Source: Bacteroidota bacterium (GTDB lineage Bacteria; Bacteroidota; Bacteroidia; Bacteroidales; Marinifilaceae). Taken from it: a stretch of 22,461 nucleotides of DNA. A program made the translations under genes and the position numbers. The DNA is taken from the NCBI GenBank assembly GCA_023400335.1, contig JAEXFF010000354.1, positions 1 through 22,461 on the forward strand, read 5' to 3'. Below, in pieces: positions 1 through 7,429 of the stretch. How positions within the stretch are numbered: the first letter of the stretch is position 1; every line of letters begins with the position of its first letter. The notes beneath the pieces were generated by a model, which was not told the origin of the DNA, did no database searches, and saw nothing but the letters and a program-made list of their open reading frames with translations.

Positions 1-1145
1 GCATAACTGTTCACAACGATATCGTCTACTCCCACATTAAAATACTCCCGGGCCCGTATCCCCATTTTTACTCCCAAAGTGGCGTAAATACCCAAATGTC
101 CGTGCAGTTCATTGGTCAGGACTGCCGCTCTCCACTCACTCGCCCCATAACGGTTGATTGTCGGTCCGATTACCGGCATTAAATCCCGGATATAATATTC
201 TTCCGCTACAGGGAAATGATAAAATATTTTTCCCTCCACGTTTTCTTTTCCTCTGAATACAGCCAGTAATTGCTCTTCGATGGGACGGATCTGCTGTTTC
301 GTATCAACAGAATACCATTCGATAGTAGGCGAAAGGGAATCCACCGTAAAAAGCTGGGGGGCAAAATGAGATAATACAGTCAATTCGTCCCATACCTTCA
401 GATGTTCCTCTTTAACAGCAGAAACCAGAGGAGGAGTGACGTGGGCCGTCACAACCTTCTGAGCATAAGGAGAGGACTGAAGTTGCCCCAATTCCATCAG
501 ATAGAACATACTGACCGGTACAGAATCTTCCTCTTTCGAAGAGACCAACCGCATCTGCACTCCACTCGCCATCACCTTTTGAGCGGAAAGCGTATCGATA
601 TTGTAATTTACATCCCTCATCGGCTGCGCCCCGCTATTGTACCAGATTACTTTATCAATTTTTCCAGCCAAACGGGGTTTTGCCTGCAGTAAATCCCCGA
701 CATTCGTCACCGGTCCCAAACAAATAAACGTTATTTTTTGGGGTTCCCGCTCCATCGTTTCTGCCATTAAATCCGTAGCAGACCGTTTAGAACTGTCCTC
801 CTGCAGCGTATCACCCCAATTTATCCGTACCGACATTTCCCGCCAGACCGGAACCGGGGAACTCACTTCACGTCCGGCGGCCACCGGTATACCCTGATGA
901 TATAAACTGTTCAGTAAAGCTTTCACTTTTTGTTTCCCCTGCTGAGGTGTAAGAGCCCCTTCCGAGGTCGTAATCCCCAGAATCTCCACATCCCGGTTAC
1001 CCAATAACATACAGATTGTCCGGAAATCATCCGCAGCACAATCGGTATCGATAATGACATAAACACGCGGCTTTCCGGAATGCGCCCAAGCTCCCCAAGC
1101 GATAAATAAGGCGATTCCCAGTAATAGAACTTTAAGTTTTGACAT
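1..1145 (-). CDS. Secreted nucleoside hydrolase-like / FmdE-like fusion protein (partial, runs off the left edge)
   Basis: An open frame of 381 codons runs from an ATG at 1145 to the window edge with no stop. A signal peptide is visible (MSKLKVLLLGIALFIAWGAWA, cleavage near residue 21). Residues 33-40 read DTDCAADD, the aspartate cluster typical of the inosine-uridine nucleoside hydrolase fold (usually DTDPGxDD), followed by a family-like FICLGPVTN segment. After about residue 330 the sequence changes to NELHGHLGIYATLGVKMG with H348 and H350, which resembles the start of an FmdE domain (formylmethanofuran dehydrogenase subunit E-like, a metal-binding family). The gene starts 44 bp after the TonB receptor stop on the same strand, so co-transcription is likely. 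The substrate is unknown: the Pro-Gly of the hydrolase motif is Cys-Ala here, so ribonucleoside cleavage is not assured. The fold calls are fairly secure; the joint function is inference. Confidence 0.72.
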   Translation of the reverse strand, partial: MSKLKVLLLGIALFIAWGAWAHSGKPRVYVIIDTDCAADDFRTICMLLGNRDVEILGITTSEGALTPQQGKQKVKALLNSLYHQGIPVAAGREVSSPVPVWREMSVRINWGDTLQEDSSKRSATDLMAETMEREPQKITFICLGPVTNVGDLLQAKPRLAGKIDKVIWYNSGAQPMRDVNYNIDTLSAQKVMASGVQMRLVSSKEEDSVPVSMFYLMELGQLQSSPYAQKVVTAHVTPPLVSAVKEEHLKVWDELTVLSHFAPQLFTVDSLSPTIEWYSVDTKQQIRPIEEQLLAVFRGKENVEGKIFYHFPVAEEYYIRDLMPVIGPTINRYGASEWRAAVLTNELHGHLGIYATLGVKMGIRAREYFNVGVDDIVVNSY

Positions 1146-1189
1146 AAAAATGGGTTTATAATACGATATTATTATTTTCCGGCAACCTG

Positions 1190-3091
1190 TTAACGGTTAA
1201 TGGACAAATGCAAGCCTCCGAAAAAGACCGCTCCCGGCATCGGATAACCGTTTATAATCTGATATTTTTCCCGGGTCAGATTCTCTCCTTTTGCAAAAAT
1301 AGTAAGAACTTTCCAGGGTTTGAATGAAATTTTAGCATTTAACAATCCGTAATCCTCCTGTTTTACTTCTTTCCCCGTAGTCAGATAAAGGCCGTTGATA
1401 TACTGATACCCTACATTTAATTGCCACCTTTTCGTGTGGAAATTTACATTTGCATACAATTGCCGCTCCGGAGCATTCAAAACAGGGACTTTCATATATA
1501 ACCAGGAATAATTGCCTCCTATATCCAATTTAGAACACAAGGCGGCCCGGAATGCAACCTCCACTCCTTTATTCTTAAAACTTCCCGTATTGACATTTTT
1601 CGGATTTCCGTCAATTATCTGTGTCTGTATCAGGTTATCCCCATCCGCAATAAATCCGGAAACTTCTATATTCATTTTCTGCTTGAAAAAAGTATGTTCC
1701 AGCACCAGTTCGTAATTCGTTACTTCTTCAGGTTTTAAATCCGGATTGGCAGGTGCCCACATAAACATTTCCCGGATTGTCGGATTCCGGAATCCTTTGG
1801 AAAAGCTCGACTTGATCACAAAATTTTTCGTCGGCCGCAGGGCAAGTCCTGCCTGAGGAACCCATTTGTTTCCAAACGACTCATTGTGTTCCAGCCTTAC
1901 GCCTGCGTTTAACGTAAGCACGTCTTTAAACAAATTCTGCTGCATAATCGCATATCCTCCTAAATCGTAAGCCGAGGTATCCACCATCACCTTGTCGGGA
2001 GTTTCTGTCAGAAAATGATTCCAGGCCTTTCCCCCGTACGACTTATAATCAAAACCCAAGGTAAGCATATTTCCTTTCCACATCCTCACTATCTGATAAA
2101 AAAGAAGACCATAATTATAATCCCTGGAGTGATAACGGTAATTCAGGGGTTTCTCCCCTGTTTTGTATCCATCGTTAATCTCATGATAGCCCCAGTTATA
2201 AAAAAAGGATAAAGCCCCGTCGCTATGCTTAAAATTATTCGCCAAAGTAAAAGAAGTCACTCCCCGGAGAACATCCACCGTATTGTCGAACATAGGGTCG
2301 GTAATTTGACCGGGATTCTCCGCCAGATAATCTGCTACACTCACGTCGGCACGTAAACTGAAATGATCCGACAATTCAAATCCGATATTGGCAAAACCGT
2401 TGGTGATGTGAAAAGCTGAATTCTCCCGGTCGCCATCTGTCCGGTCGTGATTTACAGACGCATAAGCATTTACTTTCCCCTTGCGTCCCCCGATATTGGC
2501 CATATATTTCTGCGTATTGTAACTCCCTCCCATAGCCCGGGCATTCAATGAAAACCCGTCCCGGATTTGCTTACGGGTAATAATATTGATTACTCCTCCC
2601 ATGGCATTTGTCCCATACAGAATGGAAGCCGGACCGCGCACAACTTCTACCCTTTCTACATCTGATGCTACATAAGCGTCCGGCAGAGGATGCCCCATTA
2701 AACCCATAAATTGCGGATGTCCGTCAATTAAAACCAACATCTGCGTATTGGGAGAACCTCCTATTCCCCGTATGGAAATACCTCCTGCAGCTCCGCTGGC
2801 CACCCCGAAACCGGTAATTCCCCGCTCCGACACAAACAATCCGGGAACCCGCTCGGAAAGCACCGGTAATAAAGCGGATTCACTACTGTTTTCAATCTCA
2901 CTTCTCCCCACTACGGTAATATTCATCGGAACATTGTTCCGGTTTACCAAAGTACGGTTACCTGTTACCACAACTTCATCCAGAATACTATGACGTGCAA
3001 TAGTATCTTTCTCTTGTCCGTATACCCTATACAAATTCGTAGAACAAATCAAAAAAAGGACGATCAAAAACTTAGTCATCGATTGTTTCAT
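1190..3091 (-). CDS. TonB-dependent outer-membrane receptor (siderophore/vitamin type, no SusD partner)
   Basis: The protein has 633 residues and begins with a signal peptide (cleavage near residue 25). LDEVVVTGNR near residues 37-46 is a TonB-box/plug entry. The plug follows, with ISIRGIGG, LVLIDGHPQ, VERVEVVRGPASILYGTNAMGGVINIITRK at about residues 105-175. The rest is a 22-strand-barrel-like region with the family hallmarks SFSKGFRNPTIREMF and NPDLKPEEVTNYEL. It lacks the N-terminal carboxypeptidase-like domain and the adjacent SusD gene found in glycan systems, so a small-molecule or metal-complex ligand is more likely. It is the first gene of a probable two-gene operon with the hydrolase/FmdE fusion 44 bp downstream. 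The start at 3091 is chosen because the signal peptide begins there. Ligand unknown. Confidence 0.93.
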   Translation of the reverse strand: MKQSMTKFLIVLFLICSTNLYRVYGQEKDTIARHSILDEVVVTGNRTLVNRNNVPMNITVVGRSEIENSSESALLPVLSERVPGLFVSERGITGFGVASGAAGGISIRGIGGSPNTQMLVLIDGHPQFMGLMGHPLPDAYVASDVERVEVVRGPASILYGTNAMGGVINIITRKQIRDGFSLNARAMGGSYNTQKYMANIGGRKGKVNAYASVNHDRTDGDRENSAFHITNGFANIGFELSDHFSLRADVSVADYLAENPGQITDPMFDNTVDVLRGVTSFTLANNFKHSDGALSFFYNWGYHEINDGYKTGEKPLNYRYHSRDYNYGLLFYQIVRMWKGNMLTLGFDYKSYGGKAWNHFLTETPDKVMVDTSAYDLGGYAIMQQNLFKDVLTLNAGVRLEHNESFGNKWVPQAGLALRPTKNFVIKSSFSKGFRNPTIREMFMWAPANPDLKPEEVTNYELVLEHTFFKQKMNIEVSGFIADGDNLIQTQIIDGNPKNVNTGSFKNKGVEVAFRAALCSKLDIGGNYSWLYMKVPVLNAPERQLYANVNFHTKRWQLNVGYQYINGLYLTTGKEVKQEDYGLLNAKISFKPWKVLTIFAKGENLTREKYQIINGYPMPGAVFFGGLHLSINR

Positions 3092-3475
3092 ATTTTCAAC
3101 TTATTTCAATTATTATTTCATTTCCTCACTGATACGGGGAAAATAACATAATGTTTTTGATTTGTATAACTATTTTTCTATAATTTTTATAATAGCACCC
3201 GGGGACGGGGGTAGGTGCTAAATTATAAAAAAACAAAAAAATATGCCCAAAGCTTATTTAACCGGAAAAAAGAATAACACTTCTGGCCGGAAGGGGAATA
3301 ACATCCTGCTGGAAAACGGGCCAAAATTCCGATTAATACGGTTAATCATATCGGATAATTTATCCGTAAACAATTCTGATAAATACCGCTCCCTGCCCTA
3401 ATGGCATCCATTCGGAAATAAGTTTTGGGATATTCCTTTCATAATTCGTATAAAAGAAATGAAAAATTCAGGTTT
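3092..3475. other. 384-bp AT-rich intergenic region upstream of the TonB receptor
   Basis: No convincing gene. It must hold the TonB receptor promoter, but I see no clear TAnnTTTG -7 box. The notable content is a hairpin with a G-rich loop at 3193-3220, listed separately. A minus-strand frame of about 31 codons (around 3248-3343) has no recognisable features. I looked for and did not see the conserved core of a cobalamin riboswitch. Confidence 0.6.
3193..3220. repeat. Hairpin with G-rich loop; carries one copy of a 16-nt motif repeated at 21817
   Basis: TAGCACC at 3193-3199 and GGTGCTA at 3214-3220 form a perfect 7-bp inverted repeat around a 14-nt loop containing GGGGACGGGGG. The flanks (TTTTTATAA on the left, AATTATAAAAA on the right) continue the pairing with a small bulge. 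The 16-mer CACCCGGGGACGGGGG at 3196-3211 recurs exactly, inverted, at 21817-21832. It lies about 100 bp upstream of the TonB receptor start, so it may be an operator, a 5'-leader structure or an interspersed repeat. Confidence 0.6.
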
Positions 3476-3480
3476 TCATT
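3451..3480 (-). terminator. Probable intrinsic terminator of the PNPOx-family gene
   Basis: AATGAAAA (3458-3465) pairs with TTTTCATT (3473-3480) across a short loop, and the minus-strand transcript continues into TCTTTT. The hairpin overlaps the stop codon at 3476-3478, which is tight but possible. Confidence 0.4.
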
Positions 3481-3889
3481 CTTTTATCTTTCTGTGAACA
3501 AATGTTCCATCCACCCAAAAAGTTCCTTCATTTGCCTTAAACTTTAAAACTACATAATTCGGATCGGCAGGTCCCAAAGGAAAATGTTCCGCAAACCAAT
3601 CTTGCCAGCATTCCTTTTTTACAACTTCATCTGTAACGACCTCCACCTCTCCCGTCAAAGCCACGCTATTTCCCGAAGCGTAAAAACATAAACCACTTTT
3701 CGGATTCTGATTAAAATCCCTGGTTTTCAACGAGTCCTTCCCGGTAGCCATCCAAACTACCGAAATCCCATCCGCTTTTATTTTACTCATAGGTACGGGC
3801 CGGGGGTATCCTTCCCGATTGATTGAAGTAAGAATGACCACCTCACTTTTCTGTAACAACAGCATTGCTTTTTCTTTCATTGTTTCCAT
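3476..3889 (-). CDS. Pyridoxamine 5'-phosphate oxidase-family (split beta-barrel flavin-binding) protein
   Basis: 137 residues, the usual size of small general-stress-protein-26-like members of the PNPOx fold. The N-terminal part, with VVILTSINREGYPRPVPMSK at about residues 17-36 followed by VVWMATGKDSLKTRDFNQNP and GLCFYASGNSVALTGEVEVV, is the classical flavin-binding split barrel. The C-terminus (GTFWVDGTFVHRKIKE) is typical. A true pyridoxine biosynthetic oxidase would be longer, so a redox or detoxification role with FMN or F420-like cofactor is more likely; the substrate is unknown. It lies 88 bp downstream of the AraC-type gene on the same strand and may share its transcript, although TATTTTTG (minus strand, 3922-3929) could be its own -7 box. 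Confidence 0.85.
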   Translation of the reverse strand: METMKEKAMLLLQKSEVVILTSINREGYPRPVPMSKIKADGISVVWMATGKDSLKTRDFNQNPKSGLCFYASGNSVALTGEVEVVTDEVVKKECWQDWFAEHFPLGPADPNYVVLKFKANEGTFWVDGTFVHRKIKE

Positions 3890-3921
3890 TTTAATACGCT
3901 TTATTTATTAATAGAATAAGA

Positions 3922-3929
3922 CAAAAATA
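3922..3929 (-). promoter_or_regulatory. Candidate Bacteroidetes -7 box for the PNPOx-family gene
   Basis: The minus strand reads TATTTTTG, an exact TAnnTTTG match, 32 bp upstream of the start at 3889. No matching TTTG was seen at the -33 position, so the call is modest. Confidence 0.35.
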
Positions 3930-3977
3930 AAGAAAGAGAAAAGAGAACTGTTGTATAAAAACGACTTTTAAGATTTT

Positions 3978-4778
3978 CTACAAATGAGAGCTTTTTTCAG
4001 GAAAAAAGGATAAGAAAGAATAAGGAGTATTACCGGACAATCTTTTTATTTCTCTCGAAAGATGAGGAACATCATAATACCCTGCTTCCATTGCTACAGA
4101 AAGTAAATCTCCCGAATCAACTGTTCTCAGTAAACGGACAGCATTTCTGAATTTAATAATGCGGCTATATTCTTTCGGACTAAATCCGGTATACCATTTA
4201 AACTGCCGTTCCAACTGCCGCTGGCACAAATAAAGTTCACCGCTTAATTCCCGGATTGTCAGCTTTCCCCCATATAAATTAATTTTCCTGACTGCATGCG
4301 TAATCCGTCCTTCCGTACTCCGGTTTGTCGTTCGCAAAATATTCAACAAAAAGCGTTCGGTAAAATCTATCCGTCTTTTTACATCCGGCTCCTCACCTAA
4401 TCTTTCTGCAAAAAAAACATCAAAAACCATCCCTGCTTCATTCATTTCCAAGCGTTGATCCCGCAATTCACTTACAGGAAGTTCCATAAACCGAAATATC
4501 CCACAGGGCCGGAAACGAATTCCGAACATATGGACCCGTCTGGCATAAGCCACTAATTCCGAATAAGTTGACATCGGTCCAATAAAATAAGAACGATAAG
4601 GCTGCATAAGTAATCCTTCCTTTTCCGGATTCACTGCTTCGTCTAAAGTAAAGATAACATCTGTACATCCATCAGGCAAAATATTCATGCGCATCCCGTA
4701 TTCCGGGTACCCTTCCAACTCCCAATATTTATCTACATAAGGAGAAAGACAATTACCCGGCAAATATTCTCTATACAT
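3978..4778 (-). CDS. AraC-family transcriptional regulator
   Basis: 266 residues. The N-terminal ~150 residues (YREYLPGNCLSPYVDKYWEL, later ILPDGCTDVIF, FGIRFRPCGIFRFM) match the DUF6597-like sensor domain of Bacteroidetes AraC regulators. The C-terminal ~100 residues carry the double helix-turn-helix: LTIRELSGELYLCQRQLERQFKWYTGFSPKEYSRIIKFRNAVRLL and then the second unit AMEAGYYDVPHLSREIKRLSGNTPYSFL. It is probably a cytoplasmic DNA-binding activator with an unknown effector. The PNPOx-family gene 88 bp downstream is the obvious candidate target or operon partner. It forms the left chromosomal flank of the decayed mobile element. Confidence 0.9.
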   Translation of the reverse strand: MYREYLPGNCLSPYVDKYWELEGYPEYGMRMNILPDGCTDVIFTLDEAVNPEKEGLLMQPYRSYFIGPMSTYSELVAYARRVHMFGIRFRPCGIFRFMELPVSELRDQRLEMNEAGMVFDVFFAERLGEEPDVKRRIDFTERFLLNILRTTNRSTEGRITHAVRKINLYGGKLTIRELSGELYLCQRQLERQFKWYTGFSPKEYSRIIKFRNAVRLLRTVDSGDLLSVAMEAGYYDVPHLSREIKRLSGNTPYSFLSFFPEKSSHL

Positions 4779-4793
4779 ACTTCTATTTTACGT

Positions 4794-4801
4794 CAAAGAT
4801 A
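4794..4801 (-). promoter_or_regulatory. Candidate -7 promoter element for the AraC-family gene
   Basis: The minus strand reads TATCTTTG, an exact TAnnTTTG match, 15 bp upstream of the start at 4778, implying a very short leader. No well-spaced -33 TTTG was seen. Confidence 0.4.
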
Positions 4802-5147
4802 AGGATAAAAACAAAAATAAGAGCAGATGGAAGTGAGAAGATTGTAAATAAGGGATTTAGAAGAAAATGAACAGCGTGAACGAAGTCAGGTCAAACCGTC
4901 GCAAAGCCAACTGGAACCGGAGTTACTGCTCTGCTCTGAGTGACAAGAGAAATTTAAGAGGTTTTCAAAAGCTGAATTACAAGCCCGATTCGTTCTGTCC
5001 CGGCTGCAAATAGACCCGATTTTCCGGTATTCGGGCAGAAGATGGCAAAAAAGTAACATTTCAGATGCGATTGCGCTGATATGATGCATTTTGCATATCA
5101 AAAAAACTCTATAACAAATAATTTTGTTCACTAAAAATTGTAGAGTT
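4802..5147. other. Intergenic region at the left end of the integrated element
   Basis: About 345 bp with no supported gene. A minus-strand open frame here has no recognisable domain and is not counted. The last 45 bp before the integrase remnant contain AACTCTA (5106-5112) and TAGAGTT (5141-5147), a 7-bp inverted repeat that may be an operator or part of the integrase leader. The element boundary (attL) should lie here, but no convincing flanking direct repeat could be identified by eye. Confidence 0.4.
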
Positions 5148-5831
5148 ATGAGATCGATATTCAAGGTTTCATTCTATCTGAAACGCAATATCCCCAAGAA
5201 AACGGGCTCATTCCGGTTATGTGTCGTATCACCGGCAACGGCAAAATTTCGCAGTTCAGTTGTAAACTGGACGTGGAGGAAAAATCGGGAAACGTGAAGT
5301 CGGGGCGCGTATCCGTTCGGAGTATTGTAGTGTAAAAGGCCAACCGTATGCTGGATAAAATCCGTGTGGAATCAACCAAGCCTACCAGCAGATTGGCGAC
5401 CATGATAACTATGTAACCACCGAGAAAGTGCGTAATGCCTTTTCTGGACTGGACATGAAATACTACTTACCGTATCCCGACAGCACAACGAGGACTATAA
5501 AAAGCAGGTCGGCAACCTCAAAAGTCTGGGCAGCTATTGGAAACACTGTGTCATTTACAAGCACCTCGCGGAGTTCATCGAAAAACGGTATCAAGGTGAT
5601 TGCGAAAAATGCGGTATCGACAGAAACGTCACGAGACATCTTGCCCGTCATTCATTCGGAACGGAAATTTATCTCTCACAAGGTGTTCCAATAGAAACGC
5701 TTAGTAAAATGATGGGGCATAAGTCCATTAAAACAACCCAAATCTATGCCGAAGTTACCCGAACCAAAATCAATGAGGATATGACGAGTTTGGCGGAACG
5801 AATTGAGGGTAAATATGAACTGGCAGAGTAA
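5148..5831 (+). pseudogene. Tyrosine recombinase (integrase) pseudogene, frameshifted and internally deleted
   Basis: The region encodes, in shifting frames, pieces of a Bacteroides-type tyrosine integrase: MRSIFKVSFYLKRNIPKKTG, then MCRITGNGKISQFSCKLDVE, then INQAYQQIGDHDNYV, then RQHNEDYKKQVGNLKSLGSY and KHLAEFIEKRYQ. Immediately after KRYQ the sequence jumps to DCEKCGIDRNVTRHLARHSFGTEI and MMGHKSIKTTQIYAEV, then the usual C-terminal end (LAERIEGKYELAE) and TAA at 5829-5831. Box II HxxR and the nucleophile Tyr survive, but the segment with the first catalytic Arg and Lys is gone, so roughly 150-180 residues are missing. At least three frameshifts plus this deletion make it non-functional. 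It fixes the element's origin as a tyrosine-recombinase integrative element. Confidence 0.9.
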
Positions 5832-5860
5832 ACAGCATCCCAACCCATATTTTTTCCTTT

Positions 5861-6020
5861 TTTTCTCTGATAAGCATTACCCATATGGAGAGAATAAATA
5901 AGGCAACACTTTTGATAAATTTACTCTTTTTCGGTACGAAAAAGGAAGAAATTTATCAAAACCCGTAGGGCTCGGTATTGCCGTTTTATTCTCGGAATAT
6001 ACCTTTGTGTTCAGAGAAAA
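5861..6020. repeat. ~160-nt imperfect palindrome between convergent genes
   Basis: Nested inverted repeats share one centre: CTTTTTCG (5926-5933) with CGAAAAAG (5937-5944); TTTTGATAAATTT (5910-5922) with AAATTTATCAAAA (5949-5961), a perfect 13-mer; the GAGAATAAATAAGGCAA segment (5890-5906) with 5978-5993, imperfect; and TTTTCTCTGA (5861-5870) with TCAGAGAAAA (6011-6020), perfect. It lies between the integrase remnant (plus) and a minus-strand gene ending at 6031. It is larger than an ordinary bidirectional terminator. A MITE-like insertion, a structured RNA or an element-end structure are alternatives. Confidence 0.75.
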
Positions 6021-6030
6021 GAATAATAAT

Positions 6031-6453
6031 TTACAATCTTAGTAATTGTATAATAAACACAATTACGACTATTAGAGTAATTAATATTGTTTGTAAAGAA
6101 CTATTTGTGGTTTTTCTGATTTTATTTCCCCACTGATTAATTTGTTCAGGTGTTTTATTTGTAATATCAGCTTCAAATCTACTTTTTTCCATCATTCTAT
6201 ATTCTATATATATCAAATACAGCATATTAAAAACAGGAAAAAGTATCCACCAAGCACTTACATTAGATTGAGGTAACGCAATAATGACGAAGTAACCAGC
6301 AATTAACATATTGTTAAATGAAAAAAGTTTATCATGTATCCTGTCAAAATATTTTAAGATATCACGTACACCATCTCTTTGGGTTTCTTCAAAATGTTTA
6401 TCAATGCGTTCTAAATCCTTATCCATTTCATCAAAATCAATATCATTTTCCAT
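6031..6453 (-). CDS. Small membrane protein of unknown function
   Basis: 140 residues, not recognised. The N-terminal ~40 residues are acidic and charged (MENDIDFDEMDKDLERIDKH) and probably cytoplasmic or coiled. Two close hydrophobic segments follow at about residues 47-83 (NMLIAGYFVIIALP and WWILFPVFNMLYLIYIEY), then a polar stretch and a C-terminal hydrophobic segment (residues ~120-138) that ends with QLLRL. Three membrane passes are likely. It lies just 3' of the relaxase gene on the same strand, with its own TATATTTG -7-like box (6476-6483). Its place in the mobilisation module suggests accessory cargo, such as an immunity, exclusion or abortive-infection type protein, but that is a guess. 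Confidence 0.6.
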   Translation of the reverse strand: MENDIDFDEMDKDLERIDKHFEETQRDGVRDILKYFDRIHDKLFSFNNMLIAGYFVIIALPQSNVSAWWILFPVFNMLYLIYIEYRMMEKSRFEADITNKTPEQINQWGNKIRKTTNSSLQTILITLIVVIVFIIQLLRL

Positions 6454-6475
6454 TCTTTTAAATAGTTAGTGAATA

Positions 6476-6483
6476 CAAATATA
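6476..6483 (-). promoter_or_regulatory. Candidate -7 promoter element for the small membrane protein gene
   Basis: The minus strand reads TATATTTG, an exact TAnnTTTG match, 22 bp upstream of the ATG at 6453. It suggests the gene is transcribed independently of the broken relaxase gene. A correctly spaced -33 TTTG is not visible. Confidence 0.4.
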
Positions 6484-6492
6484 GCAAATTAG

Positions 6493-7425
6493 TTACAACC
6501 TATATCTTTTCTTCTTGCGTTTCTGTGCTTGTAATTCCTCTGCCGATGTTGCATCGTAATTATTGCTATCTCCCACTGAGAAGATAGACAGTAGAGAATC
6601 TCCGATTTTGCTATTTGCTTGATTAAAAGATTGTTCATTGTTTTTCTTGTTATCAAGATTACAAGAAATCATGTTTTCTTTTTCACTGGATTGGAATATC
6701 TCTTTTTTATTTTCGCTAGTAGAATTTTGTTTTGCCTCTTTCAACTCCTGTTCCTACATTTTTAGTTTATCGTCAATGCTTCCGTTCTTCATGGTATCGG
6801 CATACTCAAAGGATTCTGATAACTGACGGTTATAGCCGAACAGTTTATCAAATCCTTGTTCTGCCTGTTGGAATAGGTTCGCACGGTCAAAGCCTCCTGT
6901 TACCGTCGCTTTCTTGGTGTTCTTATGATTGGTAAGCGGTGATAACTTCTTTTTGTTAGTTTGGTCTTTCCGGCTCACAATCAAATGACAGTGCATATTC
7001 AACTCGTTATCGGAACGGCTACGGTTAAAATGAATCTTTCCGTAAAACTTTATATCTGTTTCGGATAGCCCTTTGTTGAAATTCTTGGCATATTCAGGAA
7101 TAAATACTTCTCGAATATACCGCTTCATGGCTTCGGCTTTCTCCTGTTCGGTGTTCCCCATTAGCCGAAGTTCGCTTTCTGATGGGCTGACATGGATGGC
7201 AAAAAACTTAGCATCCGTTTTCAGTAACTGCCGGATATTGCTGTCTATATCCTTAATAACCTTTGATTTGTAGATATTATCATCCGTCAGGTTGAAAAAG
7301 CCATCGGTATAGATTCCTTTCTCCATCCGCTCCAAATCCTCATATTCCATGTATGAGGCTAATTGTCGGCTACTTCCTGCATTGTTATATGTTCCGCCCG
7401 ATGGTGGGGCAAAATCTATGTGCAT
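6493..7425 (-). pseudogene. Relaxase/mobilisation protein (DUF5712-like, MobB type), interrupted by one in-frame TAG
   Basis: The first 223 codons (7425 to 6754) begin MHIDFAPPSGGTYNNAGSSR and contain FFAIHVSPSESEL, a conserved H132, and M144-H145-C-H147-LIVSRKD, the HxH metal-binding hallmark of this Bacteroides relaxase group. A TAG at 6754-6756 stops the frame after KLKM. The same frame stays open for a further 86 codons to TAA at 6493, ending in LLSIFSVGD and a basic tail (KRKKKRYRL), as full-length members do. One nonsense change therefore splits an otherwise intact ~310-residue protein. The catalytic part precedes the stop, so a truncated nicking activity cannot be excluded. Its start lies 4 bp after the natural stop of the BfmA-like gene, so the two were probably translationally coupled. 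Confidence 0.85.
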
Positions 7426-7429
7426 GGCT

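Noticed and set aside
3092..3475. Cobalamin riboswitch upstream of the TonB receptor
   Set aside because: The conserved riboswitch core could not be found; only a short G-rich hairpin is present.
4886..5164. Minus-strand 92-codon open frame beside the integrase remnant
   Set aside because: It overlaps the integrase start and lacks protein-like features.
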